Below, in pieces: positions 1 to 12,662 of a stretch of 64,000 nt of DNA; within the stretch, counting starts at the first letter, position 1; the number at the start of each line of letters is the position of its first letter. Below the pieces are notes generated by a model. The model worked only from the letters and a program-made list of their open reading frames with translations. It had not been told where the DNA came from and made no database searches. The position numbers and the translations under genes are program-made. Origin of the DNA: Ancylostoma caninum (Eukaryota > Nematoda > Chromadorea > Rhabditida > Ancylostomatidae); contig JBAJFG010000281.1 in the NCBI GenBank assembly GCA_037903475.1, positions 186,001-250,000 of the forward strand, read 5' to 3'.

Positions 1-384
1 AGCCGAGTGAACGTGTGAAGACGTTGATCTTATCAACACCTTAACACGTCCACTCGCGGCTCGACAAACTGTTCCAAATTCAGCAATTCATCAAGACTCG
101 TTGGTCAAGCCGCGGCGCGCAGCCAGTACAGTCACGGACTGCTCCGCCCAAGTGGTCCATGAGCTGCACATTTGGACCCTCCGAAAGCGGGGATTCTGTC
201 ACTTTTATGTGTTATGACGTACAGAGGAAACAAAAAAATCCACCTTTTTGTGATTGAGGGTGGCGGCGTTGATCTCAACACTTGGTCAATTCGACGTACG
301 TTGCCAAGACGGCCGCGCCGCCGTCGCGCCGCCACGAGATTTCCGGCCGGCTGAAGGGACTCGTCGTTTCGGATAGACTGTACA
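1..384. repeat. Dispersed repeat, copy 1, ending in a MITE-type terminus
   Basis: Bases 1-230 resemble 39478-39650: both have the GTGAAGACGTTGATCT core, the 'cacggac.gctccgccca..tggtcc' block and the 'ccctccgaaa.cgggg' block ending at 'gacgtaca'. The right part (about 285-352) is very GC-rich. The last ~28 bases (356-384) match the terminal inverted repeat of the MITEs at 33350 and 45517. No coding sequence is apparent. The left end is cut by the window edge. Confidence 0.6.
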
Positions 385-1834
385 TGTTAGATCGTCTCGC
401 AACGTGAATCTTGCAACAAAAAATCCTGTTTGTACTTACAAAGAGGAAACACCAAGTATTTGTGGTTTATTGCAGCCAAACACGTATATACAGGGAACTC
501 CAAACGGCTGTGTGCAATGGGCGGGACCGCGGCGCGGCGTGCCATTCGGGTTGTCTGCTGGTGGCCGAAGTAGACGACCACAGCCACATGCAGAACTCCT
601 GTGTCTCTGCCCAAGAGAGCTGCGCTGCGACTCCGACCCTTGCACACGGCCGTTTGGAGTTGTATCTCATTACATAAAATCGCAAATAAAAGATTAGAAG
701 CTGCAAGCTCAAAGCAAGAAGTATTTTTAGGTTTTCTGCGAAGGTATGGTCTATTAGCTTACAGAAGGCGCCTGATCTGACATCGTCTGCAATTACGACT
801 TTGCCTGCAGAATACGTCTGGAAGGATATTTTAGGGGATGGCTGTGGGGAAACATTAGAATGGAAGGAACCACACCATATGGATATCAAAAAAGTGCAAA
901 AAAATAAATCAGTTAGCCGAAAAATGGTGAAGTCGTAGTTGCCGACAAAGTCAGATCGGGCGCCCTCTGTGAGCTAATAGACTGTATCATTCATAGAGCG
1001 ACGAAGGAGGCTTCAGGACGAGGCAGAAGGAGGAAATATGCGTGTATGTACGCAACATTAAGTTAAAAGATGCTGCAGTATCACCGAGATAGGTAAAAAT
1101 TTGCTGTTTCCGAAAAATACTATTCAAAAATAATCAATAGTGACCTCAAGCATAGAGTAGTATATAAGCCAGCAGTAATTTATCCTAGCTCACTGGACTA
1201 CCTCATATCATCCTCTGTCTTTGTTATTATAGTCATTCACTCACTCCCTTGTTTTCCTAGGCAGATTAGGAACTTTCGAAGTCTCCTGGGGAACTACTGA
1301 TGAAAGGATCCAAGACCCTGGAGCGCCAAGGAGACCACGCTTCCGGTCTAGTTCAAGCCCCGAAACCGGTGTGTGAAAGACTGAACAGCATTCTAGCTCT
1401 CCTAAGTTCTACTCAAAGCTCTCATTCCTTTCACTTTACCTTTAAGTGACATCGTTTTGTTCTACATCCATTAATAACTTGTGTCTCTTTCAAAGAGCTT
1501 TTTCAAGACACATCTTCACGCCAGCTGCTGTGTAGAACTCAGAACCAGTTCTGCGATTTGAGGTCGCGATAAGGCAAATTGCAACTGAGGAAGTCACCAC
1601 TCTTCACTCTGCTTCCCATCATCCGGACATGTTTCGTCTTGTGGAAGAACGCTTTTTTTTATTCAGTTTACTATACATACGTCAAGCTTTTCTGAACATT
1701 CTCTATCACTCAGAATGGTCCATTTTATACCTTACTAGCTGCTGTACACGGCTTTGCTCGAATGTTTTACTACCTTGGCTGCATCACACTGCTGAGGCCA
1801 AGTACTATCACTTATAAATTGAACAAAAATTAAA
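385..1834. other. Intergenic, no supported feature
   Basis: Short ORFs in all frames have no splice-compatible partners and no recognisable domains. I see no RNA gene or repeat with a second copy here. Confidence 0.5.
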
Positions 1835-2240
1835 TTGAACACCACCATTGAAACATTAAAATCTCCATATTTTCGGTGATCAGCCCGTTAGCAAAGCCCA
1901 AGTGACCCTTCCCCATCGACTTGTGGACGAAAAAAGCAAAAAAAAGCAAAGGTATTTTGGTGACATTGAATCGATGCATTCCTACAAAATGGTTGTCATA
2001 TTCATATTCAGCGTATTGAGGAACCCCGGAAGATATGTCCCCGCCGACCCCTGGACAAAGATAACGAAAAATCAATAAAATCAATATAATCGATAAGTCA
2101 ATCGATAACCCCAGGTGCAAAGTAGCCTATAACCTCCGCCGGCCCGCGTAGGACGTGCATGCAAAACTTGGTCCGGATCGGTCCACTCTCCGCGATTTCT
2201 ATTCATTACATACATGTACACATACATACAGTCCTTGTGG
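1835..2240 (+). repeat. Dispersed element with one ~118-bp internal unit (copy A)
   Basis: This stretch matches 37385-38445 in the same orientation. Shared parts are a left block around 'gcccaagtgacccttcccc', one internal unit (about 1970-2105; 'ggttgtcatattc...aatcaataaaatc...cgataa'), and a right end with 'aaacctccgccgg', 'gcatgcaaa.ttggtc', 'actctccgc.atttctat' and a run of 'acatac'. Copy A has about one internal unit and copy B has five. I could not assign the superfamily. Confidence 0.7.
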
Positions 2241-4605
2241 AAAAGATAGACGGATTCCGTGACTGCGAAAACGCGGTGGGACCCGAACGAGGGATGAAGA
2301 GAGAGCATGCTCCAAGTGAGAGGGTGCAGTAGGTCCCAACGCGATTGTGCGGCCGCGACGATATGAAACCGCACGCGCAATCCGTCTATCTTTTCGACAA
2401 AGACTGTAAAACTTTCACTTTTGTATATACAGAAGATGGATACATATTGTTTATTGTTTATTGTTTACATAAGACATATTATGCTATTGGTGCAAGTAAC
2501 AAATGTGTAAAATTACATGCTCGCCTAGGTAGTATTTAATAATCACTTTATCTATTTGTCGGGAATTGTAGTGAATGATCGAATATCATCAGAAATTCTC
2601 TTCAGTATGCTGCGTGCTAAATAATCAGTACCTGCTCTATTAATGAAGAAATGTGACCTGCCCTTAGTTTTAGTTCCAGAGAGGTATAGTATCACTGAGT
2701 CGCCTCTCGTAACTGATGGCTCCTTTCAAAATCTTCCAAAACCAATCCAGAAAAGAGCAGTTAGATCTCGGGAAATTTTCAGAATTTTCCGAGATGCTAT
2801 AGAAGTTTTCTCTAATGAAACTCTCTAGAAAGAATGACTAATCAGTCGCGATGCTAGTCCACAGAAACAGGAACAGGCCATGACCCTACTTTTCTTCCTG
2901 TTTTCTTGCCCATGTTGCGCTGATGGAATAAATCTATCCAACCTATTCCTCATAGCCTATAGTTTACAGATTAGTTGACAAAAATTAAATATTCTTATAC
3001 TATGTGGCGTTCTACTGTAATCGTGTAGCATTTGGATCTTCCAAGCTCTTATCACCATCATCTGAAAGCATTAAACCCTCATTTTCGTGATGGCATGACT
3101 AAGCTGTCGTCAACACATGAGTCAAGTTGTTGGCTATAGCTAGAAATGGAAAGAACAAGCAATGATTTTATGGTAAGCCCTGATGATTCATTGCAGATGG
3201 GGTGGGGTGGGAGTGGTGATTCTAGGTGAGCTGAACTCAATATCGAACGCCCTACTCTGGAGTACAAACCTCCAAGAATCTGTCTATAGGGCATTCGGAA
3301 AGGAGTCGGTACTGGTGCATTCACGGACTCGAGGTCAGTGGCGCGATTGTGCACTATCAAGCATGCTTGATATTGATTGAAAATGGCCGCGTATCAGTCC
3401 ATGATCCTTCCACCAATACCGACTGCCGGTTGAATGGGCTGTATATCCACTTCTCGGCTTCGCCACCTTCACACTCAAATTTTTTCTGGGTCTGGTTGCA
3501 TTAACGAGATTATCCATGGTAAACGTGCTAATGCACCCGAATTTACCCTTTACCTGGCACCGTTCAACATGTTTACCTTTACGCAACGTTGTATATAGAG
3601 AAGTGCTACCCATGGGTAATCATGCTCATGAGAATGAGGTTACCCTTCTTTACAATAATTGCCCTGAAATAAGCTGGCATGGTGCCTCAGACAACCACTC
3701 CTCTGTTTCTTCTCGATTTTCTTTTAACACCTTCTTAGAGATAGTTTCAATGACTCTACCCATAAATCGTTATTTCGTGTACTTTCCTGAGACTTGTTCT
3801 TGGATATCTTCCCTTTTCCTCTGTACTGCCATCTATCAGTGTTATATACATATAGTTATATACAGTAGTTCTGTATGTCCTGTGTGCACAGCGAGCACTG
3901 TTGATAGTACATAAGTACGGGTAGCGGTCAAGACGTACGCCGCGACGCAACCGCGCCGCACGAGTATGCTTCTCAAGTTCACGTTGTTTCTTCAAATTCG
4001 ACGCACTAAATAACATTGGTGGGCACCTTCTCACAGTTTGTAGGTTCCGATACCATTCATCTGTCCCACTCAAGCTTAGAAAAGTTGCCCATATCCACGT
4101 AGAACTGCTCATACCCTCGAAAGCTGCAGTCGCGACGCGCAGATGAATCGACCAATCAAAGACCTGCAGCGTACCTCTTGTCACGCAGCCGATAAGTACA
4201 TAGTTTCTCTATCTTATAGCTTAGTACTTCCATCCTCGTTCTCTAAGATGAGACTTTGTTAGTGTACATATATTTTATAACTGCTAATTTGTACATGCAT
4301 TTTCAGCTGTTCGAGAATAAAATAATTTTGTATTCAAATGAGATATGTGTGTATTTTCTCAAGGAGAACGCTCCGATCAAGAATTTCCAAACAGACAAAG
4401 ACTTCAAAAACTCCATGTTCTTCTGTAACAAGAAAGAAAAAGAAAAAAGCTGATTAAAATTAGAATAATAATGAAAAAAGTGTGATGAACAAGACAATCC
4501 AAAACTCTTACCCTTTAAGTTGTTAAAAAAAAACTTCATTGTGAATTAGGATAACAGGACTGAGAATGGTGTCAGTCGAGAGATCTACGCACACCGCTCT
4601 TTCCC
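2241..4605. other. Intergenic, no supported gene
   Basis: The reading frames at 2643-2828 (+), 3335-3613 (-) and 3516-3914 (+) are open, but none has paired splice sites or a recognisable domain. The 3335-3613 frame contains a hydrophilic stretch that could be a decayed transposon fragment, but I cannot support that. Confidence 0.4.
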
Positions 4606-4752
4606 TGTACAACGCTCCACACCTCAGTTCCGACTCCACCAGTTGCATCAAAGCGTAGATGAGTCATAGCGCAGAGTCACGTCTTCGTCTTCCACCCAGA
4701 AACGGAGACTTCCCGCTTCGTACGTGCAACTCGGAGGTGTGGAGCGTTGTAC
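4606..4752. repeat. Short inverted repeat (hairpin element)
   Basis: The arm at 4606-4626 (gtacaacgctccacacctc) is the reverse complement of the arm at 4733-4752 (gaggtgtggagcgttgtac), with about 105 bases between. It could be a small MITE remnant. Confidence 0.6.
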
Positions 4753-6087
4753 CTGCCGAGGAGGTGCAGGCGAACCTCTATGATTGGTCAGTGCAAGATA
4801 TTGGCCAGTCGTATCGCTCAGAGGCTCCGCCCCTTTCAGGAACAGCGCCGCGCATCCACAACCTGGCAATCTCTTTTGGACGACACTTATATGTGATGAG
4901 TTACTCCTCCCCCCACCTCCTGAAAAATATTCTAAATCGCCAAATTTTTGGAACCACTTCACAAAGCAGATAAAACTTTGGCATTGGTTTCTTTTCAATT
5001 TCTTTATATTCATTGTTCTTTAAGTATTTGTTTTAACAGTTTGAGTTTTTACTCAACTTTTTGCCAACTATATTTCCGAAACTTCAACCGTTCGGGGTCT
5101 CAAAATCAAGTAAGGCCAAACTTTTTCCCTCACAAGTTTGGGACATGATGAGGCGAAATGGGGTGGGCCAAGCTTCTGTTATTGGTCCATACTCAGAATG
5201 ACCCAATCACAGAGGCATGCCCCACCTCTTTTCCACGCCCCTTCACGCCTACTTTCTGTGTTCGCCATTACTGACATCCCATCCCGCCCATGATGCGCAG
5301 TCATTCTGCCACTACTGCTCAGAATGTGGATAAAAATATCGAATTTTGCATATCTTTTCCTGTACAAGGCAAAGCTGACCTTCCACTACCACAAGAGAAT
5401 GTCCCATTCTTCCGCCGCATCCCTCTTTTGCCCAAACGAATTGTCGAGATCGTTTTTTACGGCGTTCAACCGAGGCACTGTACATGAAAAAACAAAGGAG
5501 CGCTTATGACGGGCAGAGCGCTTGAACGTGAAGAGGTCGTCGCTGCTCACTTGTCCTTGTCCACCTAATTCTCCTTGCGACGTCTACCATTATGTCGAAT
5601 TACGGTCGGCTGCAAAAAATCCATGCCAGAACATGCTGTCGACGGCTGTGCGACGCGGGACGACTGGTTCGAAACGTGTTTCGTATGTGCCGAGCAGCTG
5701 ATCGGCTGCTTTTTCAGAATCAGTTTTGCTAGTGATACGGCCATGAAACAGCGTACTATTCCCCATTTGTTTTGCTTTTCCCATCGTATGGATCTATTAT
5801 AATTCATGCGATATGGCGCCATGAAGGCGGCTTGGCAATTGTTCGTTGTGTGTGTCTTCTGTCCACAGGTCCGCACGACTATGTGCAGCTGGTCCTCGGA
5901 AAAAGTTGTCGTTTCGCAGTGCAAAACCGCCCATCAGTCAGTTCCTCATGATCGATCACTCTAGACTGGTTCACAACATATTCACGCATAGAATTTTAAT
6001 TTTCAGGCTTGTTTCTTCGTATTCAACATGCTTTGATTCTCCGTGTCTTCATTTTGGGATTAGCAGCCAGCCTTCTATCAATATTTT
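4753..6087. other. Intergenic, no supported gene
   Basis: Open frames at 5565-5924 (-) and 5846-6166 (+) overlap and lack support. The block at about 5185-5270 ('ccaatcacagaggcatgccccacc...ccacgcccc') resembles 9058-9095, so this may be a diffuse old repeat. Confidence 0.35.
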
Positions 6088-6662
6088 TGGCACTATTCCA
6101 CTTGTTCCGCCCCAAAATCTCAAAATCAAAAGTTTCTCTGAAACTTCGTCTAGAGAGGTTATTTGACATGCTGATCACGAATATCATACTCATTCTGTGT
6201 CGTAACTCCATTTGGGTAAGGTTACTGTAAAGCTAGGGTATATAAGATATTTCACGGAATCACCTGAATTTTTGTCTACGGAACTTATTTGACATGCTGA
6301 TTACGAATACCACACTGATTTTGCAAGTGGAAAGCAATTTTGAGGTTCTTCTGTAGACTGTACTTACACCAACTCTACCGTAACCTTACCCAGATGGGGT
6401 TACGGCACTAGACGAGGGCGAAATTCATGATCAGCTTATCAAATAACCCTCCCCACCCCTCCCCGTCCCTAGACAAGAATTCAGATGAATATGTGAGATG
6501 GTGCATTTACCCTAACCCTACCATAACCTTACCCAAATGAGGTAACAGCACAAAATGAGTGTGATATTTGTGATCAGCACGTCAAATAACCCCCCTGGAC
6601 GAGATTTCAGAGGAATTTTTGATTTCGAGATTTTGGGGCAGAACAAGTGGAATAGTGCCAAG
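6088..6662. repeat. Foldback element with ~150-bp inverted arms
   Basis: The left arm (6088-6240, 'ggcactattccacttgttc...tttgggtaaggtta') is repeated inverted at 6514-6662 ('taaccttacccaaat...gaacaagtggaatagtgcc'). The two arms match over most of their length. A second, inner inverted pair uses part of the same sequence: about 6283-6325 against 6378-6455. This is a foldback or long-TIR MITE carrying no gene of its own. Confidence 0.85.
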
Positions 6663-8752
6663 AAGGCTTGTTTTTGGACCACATTTCAAAAATTGGCTAG
6701 GAGCGGAGTTTCTCGTTCACACCCGTTTACATGCATGAACAACGACTCCATTTTGCATATTGCATACACATTTTGCATGCTTATTAGATCGAAAAATTGT
6801 TGCAAATTTCTTGGATTTTGCCTAATGCTGGAGCAAGCTCCGCCCACAACGCTCTGCCCGGTCATCTACGCCCAGGCAGTGGGTCCCGACGCGAAGCGGT
6901 AGAACTGCTTCATTACGTTACTCATTCGATTCTTACACAGCTTTCAATATATTCGGAGCAGATATATTCTGGAAAGGAATGTGCTTGTGCTAGGGTTGTT
7001 CCATAGAAGGCCCTGCCCATAATCAAATTATTGGAAACAGATGTGTTTGAAATATAAAACATTTTAAACAAAAAAGTTGAGAAACTAAAAATTCTTCACC
7101 ACCACACAAAGGTAGCACTTGCTAATGTATCGCCAAGCTCAAAGCAGATTCTTTACAGCTTCTAGTGCAAAAAGGTTCGGAGACTTTTTCGAGATTTTCA
7201 AGGAGCGACTTCAATATTAGGTAGATGTATAGAAATTCTCAAAAATCCAGAAAAACGAATAGAGATCTTTTCACTTATTAAAAAGTAAAAAACTTATTTT
7301 TTTGAAAAATATATGGAGAGCTTCAATCAACCCCTAGAAGTCAACTGTGCCCAGGCAAGGTGGGCGGGACAACTGCGCTTTGTGCGGCGGTCCCAGTCAC
7401 AAGCCGATGAAGAACAACGTTCGTTCAAGCCGCGAACACGTAAGCTTGTCGTATTAGTGGCTAACTGGTCGCACTATGGCTAACGAATTACCAGGACCGG
7501 TTCATTTTACGGTGTTGCTTTGGCATACGGCCGTTTGCTTCCATGTTGAACCCTGCTTTGCAGTTTCTACTTGTGGTTGTTACTTATAAATTGTAGTTGG
7601 AGGAAAACTAATAAAAGTATTCGTAAATCATAAGTTATGAGTCCTAACTACGCTCATCTCCAGTGGGTACACTGCAAGCTAAAACCACTGAGTTTGTCCG
7701 CCCCGCCCGTCGATATCTATGCGTGCGGCTGCGTCGCGGCAGCCAGTGCCAATGAACTCGATATTGAACGTTCACCGATTGAGCTTTCGGATTTGAATGT
7801 TTTTTTTATATTCTTGATTTGCTGAAGCTCTTCGTTGATAATCTTATTTTTACTGTTTTCTATCTTATTATTATCACTATTATTTAATTATATATCTTTA
7901 TCTTTTTTATCGTTTTTTTTTTCTGGAATGGTTGCAAGCTGAATGTGTTTACCATCGATTTTTGGAGCTGGCATCGAGCCAGCTCGGTCAAGAAGCAGCT
8001 GACAAGTGTTCCCACGAATTTTCATGTTCATTGGTTGGTAATGTTCGGCAATTAACAAGTTCAACACGTTCAACACGTTTCTTCGCACGTGCCTAACATG
8101 TGTTAACGATATTAACAGCTGACAGAAGTGGAGTATGTCCAGATGGCTAACGAGTTCGCTCGGCGTTACTGCGCGAAATTGCGCCCGACACGGAGTAAAA
8201 ACGGCTGTAGTGCTCGTTTTCTCGCCTCCACAAACCGGCATTCTTCTAGGCTAATCTCCTGCCAACACCTCTGCTGTTGTTCTCATTTTGTTCTTCAGTT
8301 AGCATTTCTTGGAGTGGCTTTGGAAATTCCATAAGGGTTACAAAGTTTGAAGAAAGTTGGCCCTCCATTTGTTTTTTTTTACCGCGGGAGCTCATAATAC
8401 TTACTGATACAGTCTTTTCTTTATCCTGATCCTCTTTTACTTCTTCCTAGCAATATCCCAAGGCTATTCCTACCATCCTCCTCTAAATTATCTGATTTAA
8501 AAACGCAAAAATTGTAGTGAACTTGGAAAATTCCACTCAAGTTCCAAATAATTTCCAACGGCATTCCCCACACCTCCTCCTAAGATTTGGACGAAGCTCG
8601 CTTGGATGGAATTACCAGGATGTTCTCGAAAGAGTGGTTGGCTCAAAACCTCATCCACCCTTAAGCCATGTTCAAATTCAAGGTTTTTAGACTCGTATGG
8701 CATCCAATCTTCCTACAAAGTGCCGATCAATCACTCTTACATCACAAAATAT
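6663..8752. other. Intergenic, possible decayed retroelement trace
   Basis: No gene is supported. On the minus strand, about 8031-7971 reads KIRGNTCQLLLDRAGS, which recalls the LLLDTGAS-type active site of retrotransposon aspartic proteases but with DTG altered to DRA. There is no flanking reverse transcriptase or integrase. Treat it as a hint only. Confidence 0.3.
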
Positions 8753-8983
8753 CGCCCGCCTGGCTTGCGGCGCCGCATCACCTAGGCGACGCGGCAGACC
8801 AGCTGGGCGCTATGGTGTCGAGCCGCTATCGGTGTTTTTTTTACTAATGTTTTTTTCTGAAAGACGATAAAAACACTATAAAAAACTGTGAACGAAACAT
8901 CAATACCATTAATACCAGGCAACCACAGCGCCCAGATGATCTACCGCGCCGCGTCAGTGATGCAGCGCGGCAGAGCAAACAGG
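8753..8983. repeat. Inverted-repeat element (~230 bp, MITE-like)
   Basis: The left arm at 8753-8820 (reverse complement begins cgacaccatagcgcccag) matches the right arm at 8915-8983 (aggcaaccacagcgcccag, then 'ctaccgcgccgcgtc.gtgatgc'). The arms are about 68 bp and the spacer about 95 bp, with no coding content. Confidence 0.75.
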
Positions 8984-11900
8984 TACATCGTATGTTTTTC
9001 AGTTTGAACATGGTAGCAGGACGAGTTAGTATGACCATGGGGAAAATCGTTTGGATAGGCCAATCGCAGAGGGGTGGCCACGCCCCTTCCCTCATTATGC
9101 AGCGCACCTGTGCAATATCGAGAAGTCGTGCATTTATGTACGACTGAAAAAGCCCGAAATAAAGGGAAAAGTGGGAAGAGAGTGTAATATAGCGAGAGAA
9201 CACAGGCTCTCGCGGGAATATTGCAATATCTTACCCACTTGGTCCACAGTTCCCGCACGATTCGCATTTCAAAGCCTTCAGACATCAAAGAACGGCCGCT
9301 TGCTGGGGAGGTGTGACGAGCGGTGGCCGGATGATGACCAGCGACAGTTCGCTACGTCGACTCGATCGATAGCCGGTGAACCTCCGTAACGACCGCGCGC
9401 CTCCGTATTGAGCCGTGGAGAGGGTCAGCCGCGAGGGTCGTGCCCGGGTGGGCCGGCGGGGCGCGGACCGACCGGGCTGTCAGCCGGCGTCGGCTCCGCC
9501 CAGCTCAAACTCTCACCCCGTCGATTTACAACCGCAACACTGGTCACTACGACCAGTATTGATCGATTTCCACGGATTTGCACCTAACAGCTATTTATTC
9601 TCAAGTAAATAGCGCTACCTGGAGGGTGTAAGAGGTGCAACACCGCCGAAGAACCTCATTCCTTGAATCTGTAACTCGATATCCTCCTCCAACCTGATGT
9701 ATCACATTACCCAGCGGCGATTTCTTTATTGTTTTTCTTCCAGAAACTTGGCATTTCTCTTCACTCCCCCTTTACATTCGTCGCTTGCACAATAATCGAT
9801 GATGAATTCGCTGTTTCCGATCAGAAACCATGAATATGCATTCAAACGCGGCCCGAAATCATTTGTTTTCCGTCGTTTCGCTAGGAAAAAAGTGCCATTA
9901 ATCACGTAGAGATTGTTTTTTCTTCGCAGTTTTATTAGACATTCACGCCTACGGTGGCCGAGCTTCTTATCAGTGTTTGGACCTGATAAGGGCCACTGTT
10001 GCTCTGTTCAGCTTCACATCCTACCAAAAACTAGTAGGTTCTTGTTTTATTGTTTAGTTTTGCACTTTTTTCGACTCTATTCATCGCTTTCTCTCATAAA
10101 TCTTTTTTTTTTCGGTTTGCTATTTCGTCGTTACTTGTGGTCACTTTGGTTCCTTTACTTCGATAGTCTACAAGATGAAAAGTTCAGTCCGGTGAACAGG
10201 CAGATTTACCGTAATTTCTACACATATTGGTCTCAGAGCCCTCTCAACTCAGAATCAGACCTAGTATATGTGGTTCGACACACGACAGACCCTGTCATGT
10301 AGTTGGTTATCATGAATACAGTCAAGTGCGAGGCACATTTTATTTCACGCCTTGAAATTACGGTAAGACCATATGCTGAGCGGGCTGAACTTTCATTTTG
10401 TTGGTACAGTCTGTCAGCAAGGAGTGCCTTCGGATGGATTTTGTCTGCAATTGTGACCGCGAGGGTATCGGGCGGCCCATCGCCTTTCTCGGTTTATTTT
10501 TGCACCTTTTCTGTAGGGTTTGATGTGTATCTGGTGTGATTGCTTCCCCTTTGATGTTTCGCTACTGTTTTCCATCGAACTAGCCGATCGTCCGGTCCAT
10601 ACCACTGCAGTCGCAGTTGCAGACGAAGTCCACGCGGACAAAGTCCACTCCCTGGACTCTGCAGAGATGTAGATATCTCCGTCAGCTCTAAATGAGAGTA
10701 TGTACATGAAACTCCAGTGGTCAGGCCCTGCGCCACGCTTCTGGCTTCTGACCACTTATTTCGACACGTTTAAACAGGAACTAGAAGGTTTGGGCGAGTA
10801 AGAAAGCAGTGATCTCAATGAGATGTGTGGGTGCGCAGACAGTCAGAGTGTTGCTTTGCACGTAGTAGAACGCGTGTGAATGGGCCTCGACCTCTGAAGA
10901 TTTCTATATTTCAGCTTTGCAAGTGTTTATTCTCCTTTTCCTGTTTTTTTTTGTTCTTGAAAAGACCTTCTATGCGAAGTGAAATACGATCGCCCTTGTT
11001 CCGTATTGCGAGATCCTAAAGCCATCCCTTGGTGGAGCCCCGATGGTTTATTTTTCCAGCTTCTTTTGTGAAAGTTACAGAAAGAAACAAAGGTCATTCA
11101 TTGGTATTTTCCAAGCTTTTAGTGCCATCTTGAAGGAATCACCTTGATTTGTTGGTGGTTGCCTCGCAACGATGATCATGCGCGACCGCTATGAGCATTA
11201 GCGAAGAAATCTTCTGCTGCTTAGACTTTTAGGAAGTAGATGTTGGACACCGCATTCTACTCGCTTGTGTCTAATCGAGCCATCGAATGGCTCTATTTTT
11301 CGGTCTTTTTTGATTGATTGACGCCTTCAAACCGGAGATCCCTCTTGATTGCATTGGTTTTCGACGCATCTATTGACTCAAAACTCGATCCATTAGAATA
11401 AAGGCTATTCAAAACCGGCTTTGATTGCGTCCATTCAATACCAGGTAGAGTCAGTTTGACTGATGCTATCTTGATTTGTTTTCTAACGCTATTATTTACT
11501 ATTTTACAGTTGCCATTGTTCTCATAGTACTCCCCCATTTCTTTTCTGTACTAGTTGCTGCTGCTCAAAACTTAGAGCTTCTTTTAAATCTCACATGACT
11601 TACGAAAACTTCGATGTTGTTTTTACAGCCTGCTGAACAACCTAGGAATAAGTGGTTGTGGTGTCGTGCATGTTTCCGAATAAACTTGGTAGTGATTAGC
11701 GGTCCACAGTGTGTGTCGATGAAGCTGACGAATTTGCGGACTTGAGAGTGCGCATAGCAGCATGACCGCCTCTGCGCGGTTGAATCGCTATCTTGCGCTA
11801 CCGTGCTGGCTAGTCGTCGCTGTGTTTAGCGCTTTTCATCGTACTTGATTATCGCACACCATTACGGCAGCGCAACCTAGTGGTAGCTGCGCGCGGCGCG

Positions 11901-12373
11901 GTCGCTCAAGTCCGCAAATTCATCAACTCCATCAACGCTCAAGTAGATACATTTGGCGCCAGATTTATGAAAGCTTATCGACAAATAGTTCATGCGGTTC
12001 AATTACAATACGGACTAGCCAGCGCACTGGCACCGAAAATCCTACCTTTTGATCCCGTTGATTTATCTCGCGGCGTCGCCTGGATCGGTGACGCTAGGAC
12101 CGCAGTATGTGTCATGACATTACCGAACTAGGCATACTGCGTGAGCATGGCTGTCAGCAAGGGCTCTTTCTCCTCCTCCGGCACAAACTGTTGATAAATT
12201 TGTTAGCAGTATAATGTGAGCTTACCATCATCATTATTTTTTGTTCTCGTTTTCTTCTTTTTTTTTGCCAAACAAACAGGGGACACTGCATGTGATGCAG
12301 CATCTTCTCGTTGAAAATTAATTCGTCTTGACGAGCGAATTGTCTGCTTCTAGATGTGGCGATAACATTTACA
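8984..12373. other. Intergenic, contains a GC-rich patch at 9287-9525
   Basis: No gene is supported. The patch at 9287-9525 is strikingly GC- and CpG-rich against an AT-rich background. The ORF through it (9415-9612) has no recognisable domain. The minus-strand frame 11538-11293 is hydrophilic and could be an isolated exon, but has no partner exons. Confidence 0.4.
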
Positions 12374-12662
12374 TACAGTGAGCGTCGATGGGAGTGCATT
12401 TTTCGCTGGCTTGGGAAGCGAAGAATGCACTCCTATCGACGCTTTTTCGCTGACTTGGGAAGCGCGCCGCCCGACCGCGCCGCTCGCGCGGAAATTGTCG
12501 CAGTGATAGCAAACCATAAGGTTTTCTTGATTTTTAGTTCGTTTTGATAGTTGCCCTAAAATAAGATGACGATTTCTGCGGCGATTCCAGCGCGAGCGGT
12601 GCGGCCGCGCCGCGTGCTCCCCGAGCCTGCGGAAAACGCACAACCATCGACGCCACTGTATA
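12374..12662. mobile_element. MITE, family B copy 1
   Basis: The ends are inverted: 12374 onward reads 'acagtgagcgtcgatgggagtgcattttt', and the reverse complement of the right end reads 'tacagtggcgtcgatggttgtgcgttttc'. The interior shares 'gatagcaaaccata.ggttttcttgatt' and 'gcggccgcgccgcgtgct' with the copy at 26725-26985. The right end is shared with 54286-54527. It is non-coding. Confidence 0.8.

Noticed and set aside
2643..2828. Hydrophilic 61-codon frame that reads like a terminal exon
   Set aside because: No other exon of the same putative gene could be found in the window, and no family is recognisable.
3516..3914. 133-codon open frame on the plus strand
   Set aside because: Unusual composition, overlaps other open frames on the opposite strand, and has no domain, start context or partner exons.
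9415..9612. 65-codon Arg/Pro-rich frame in the GC-rich patch
   Set aside because: High GC alone lowers stop frequency; there is no domain, no partner exon and no repeat of the peptide elsewhere.
11293..11538. 81-codon hydrophilic frame on the minus strand
   Set aside because: Plausible residue composition but an isolated frame with no paired splice sites or recognisable motif.
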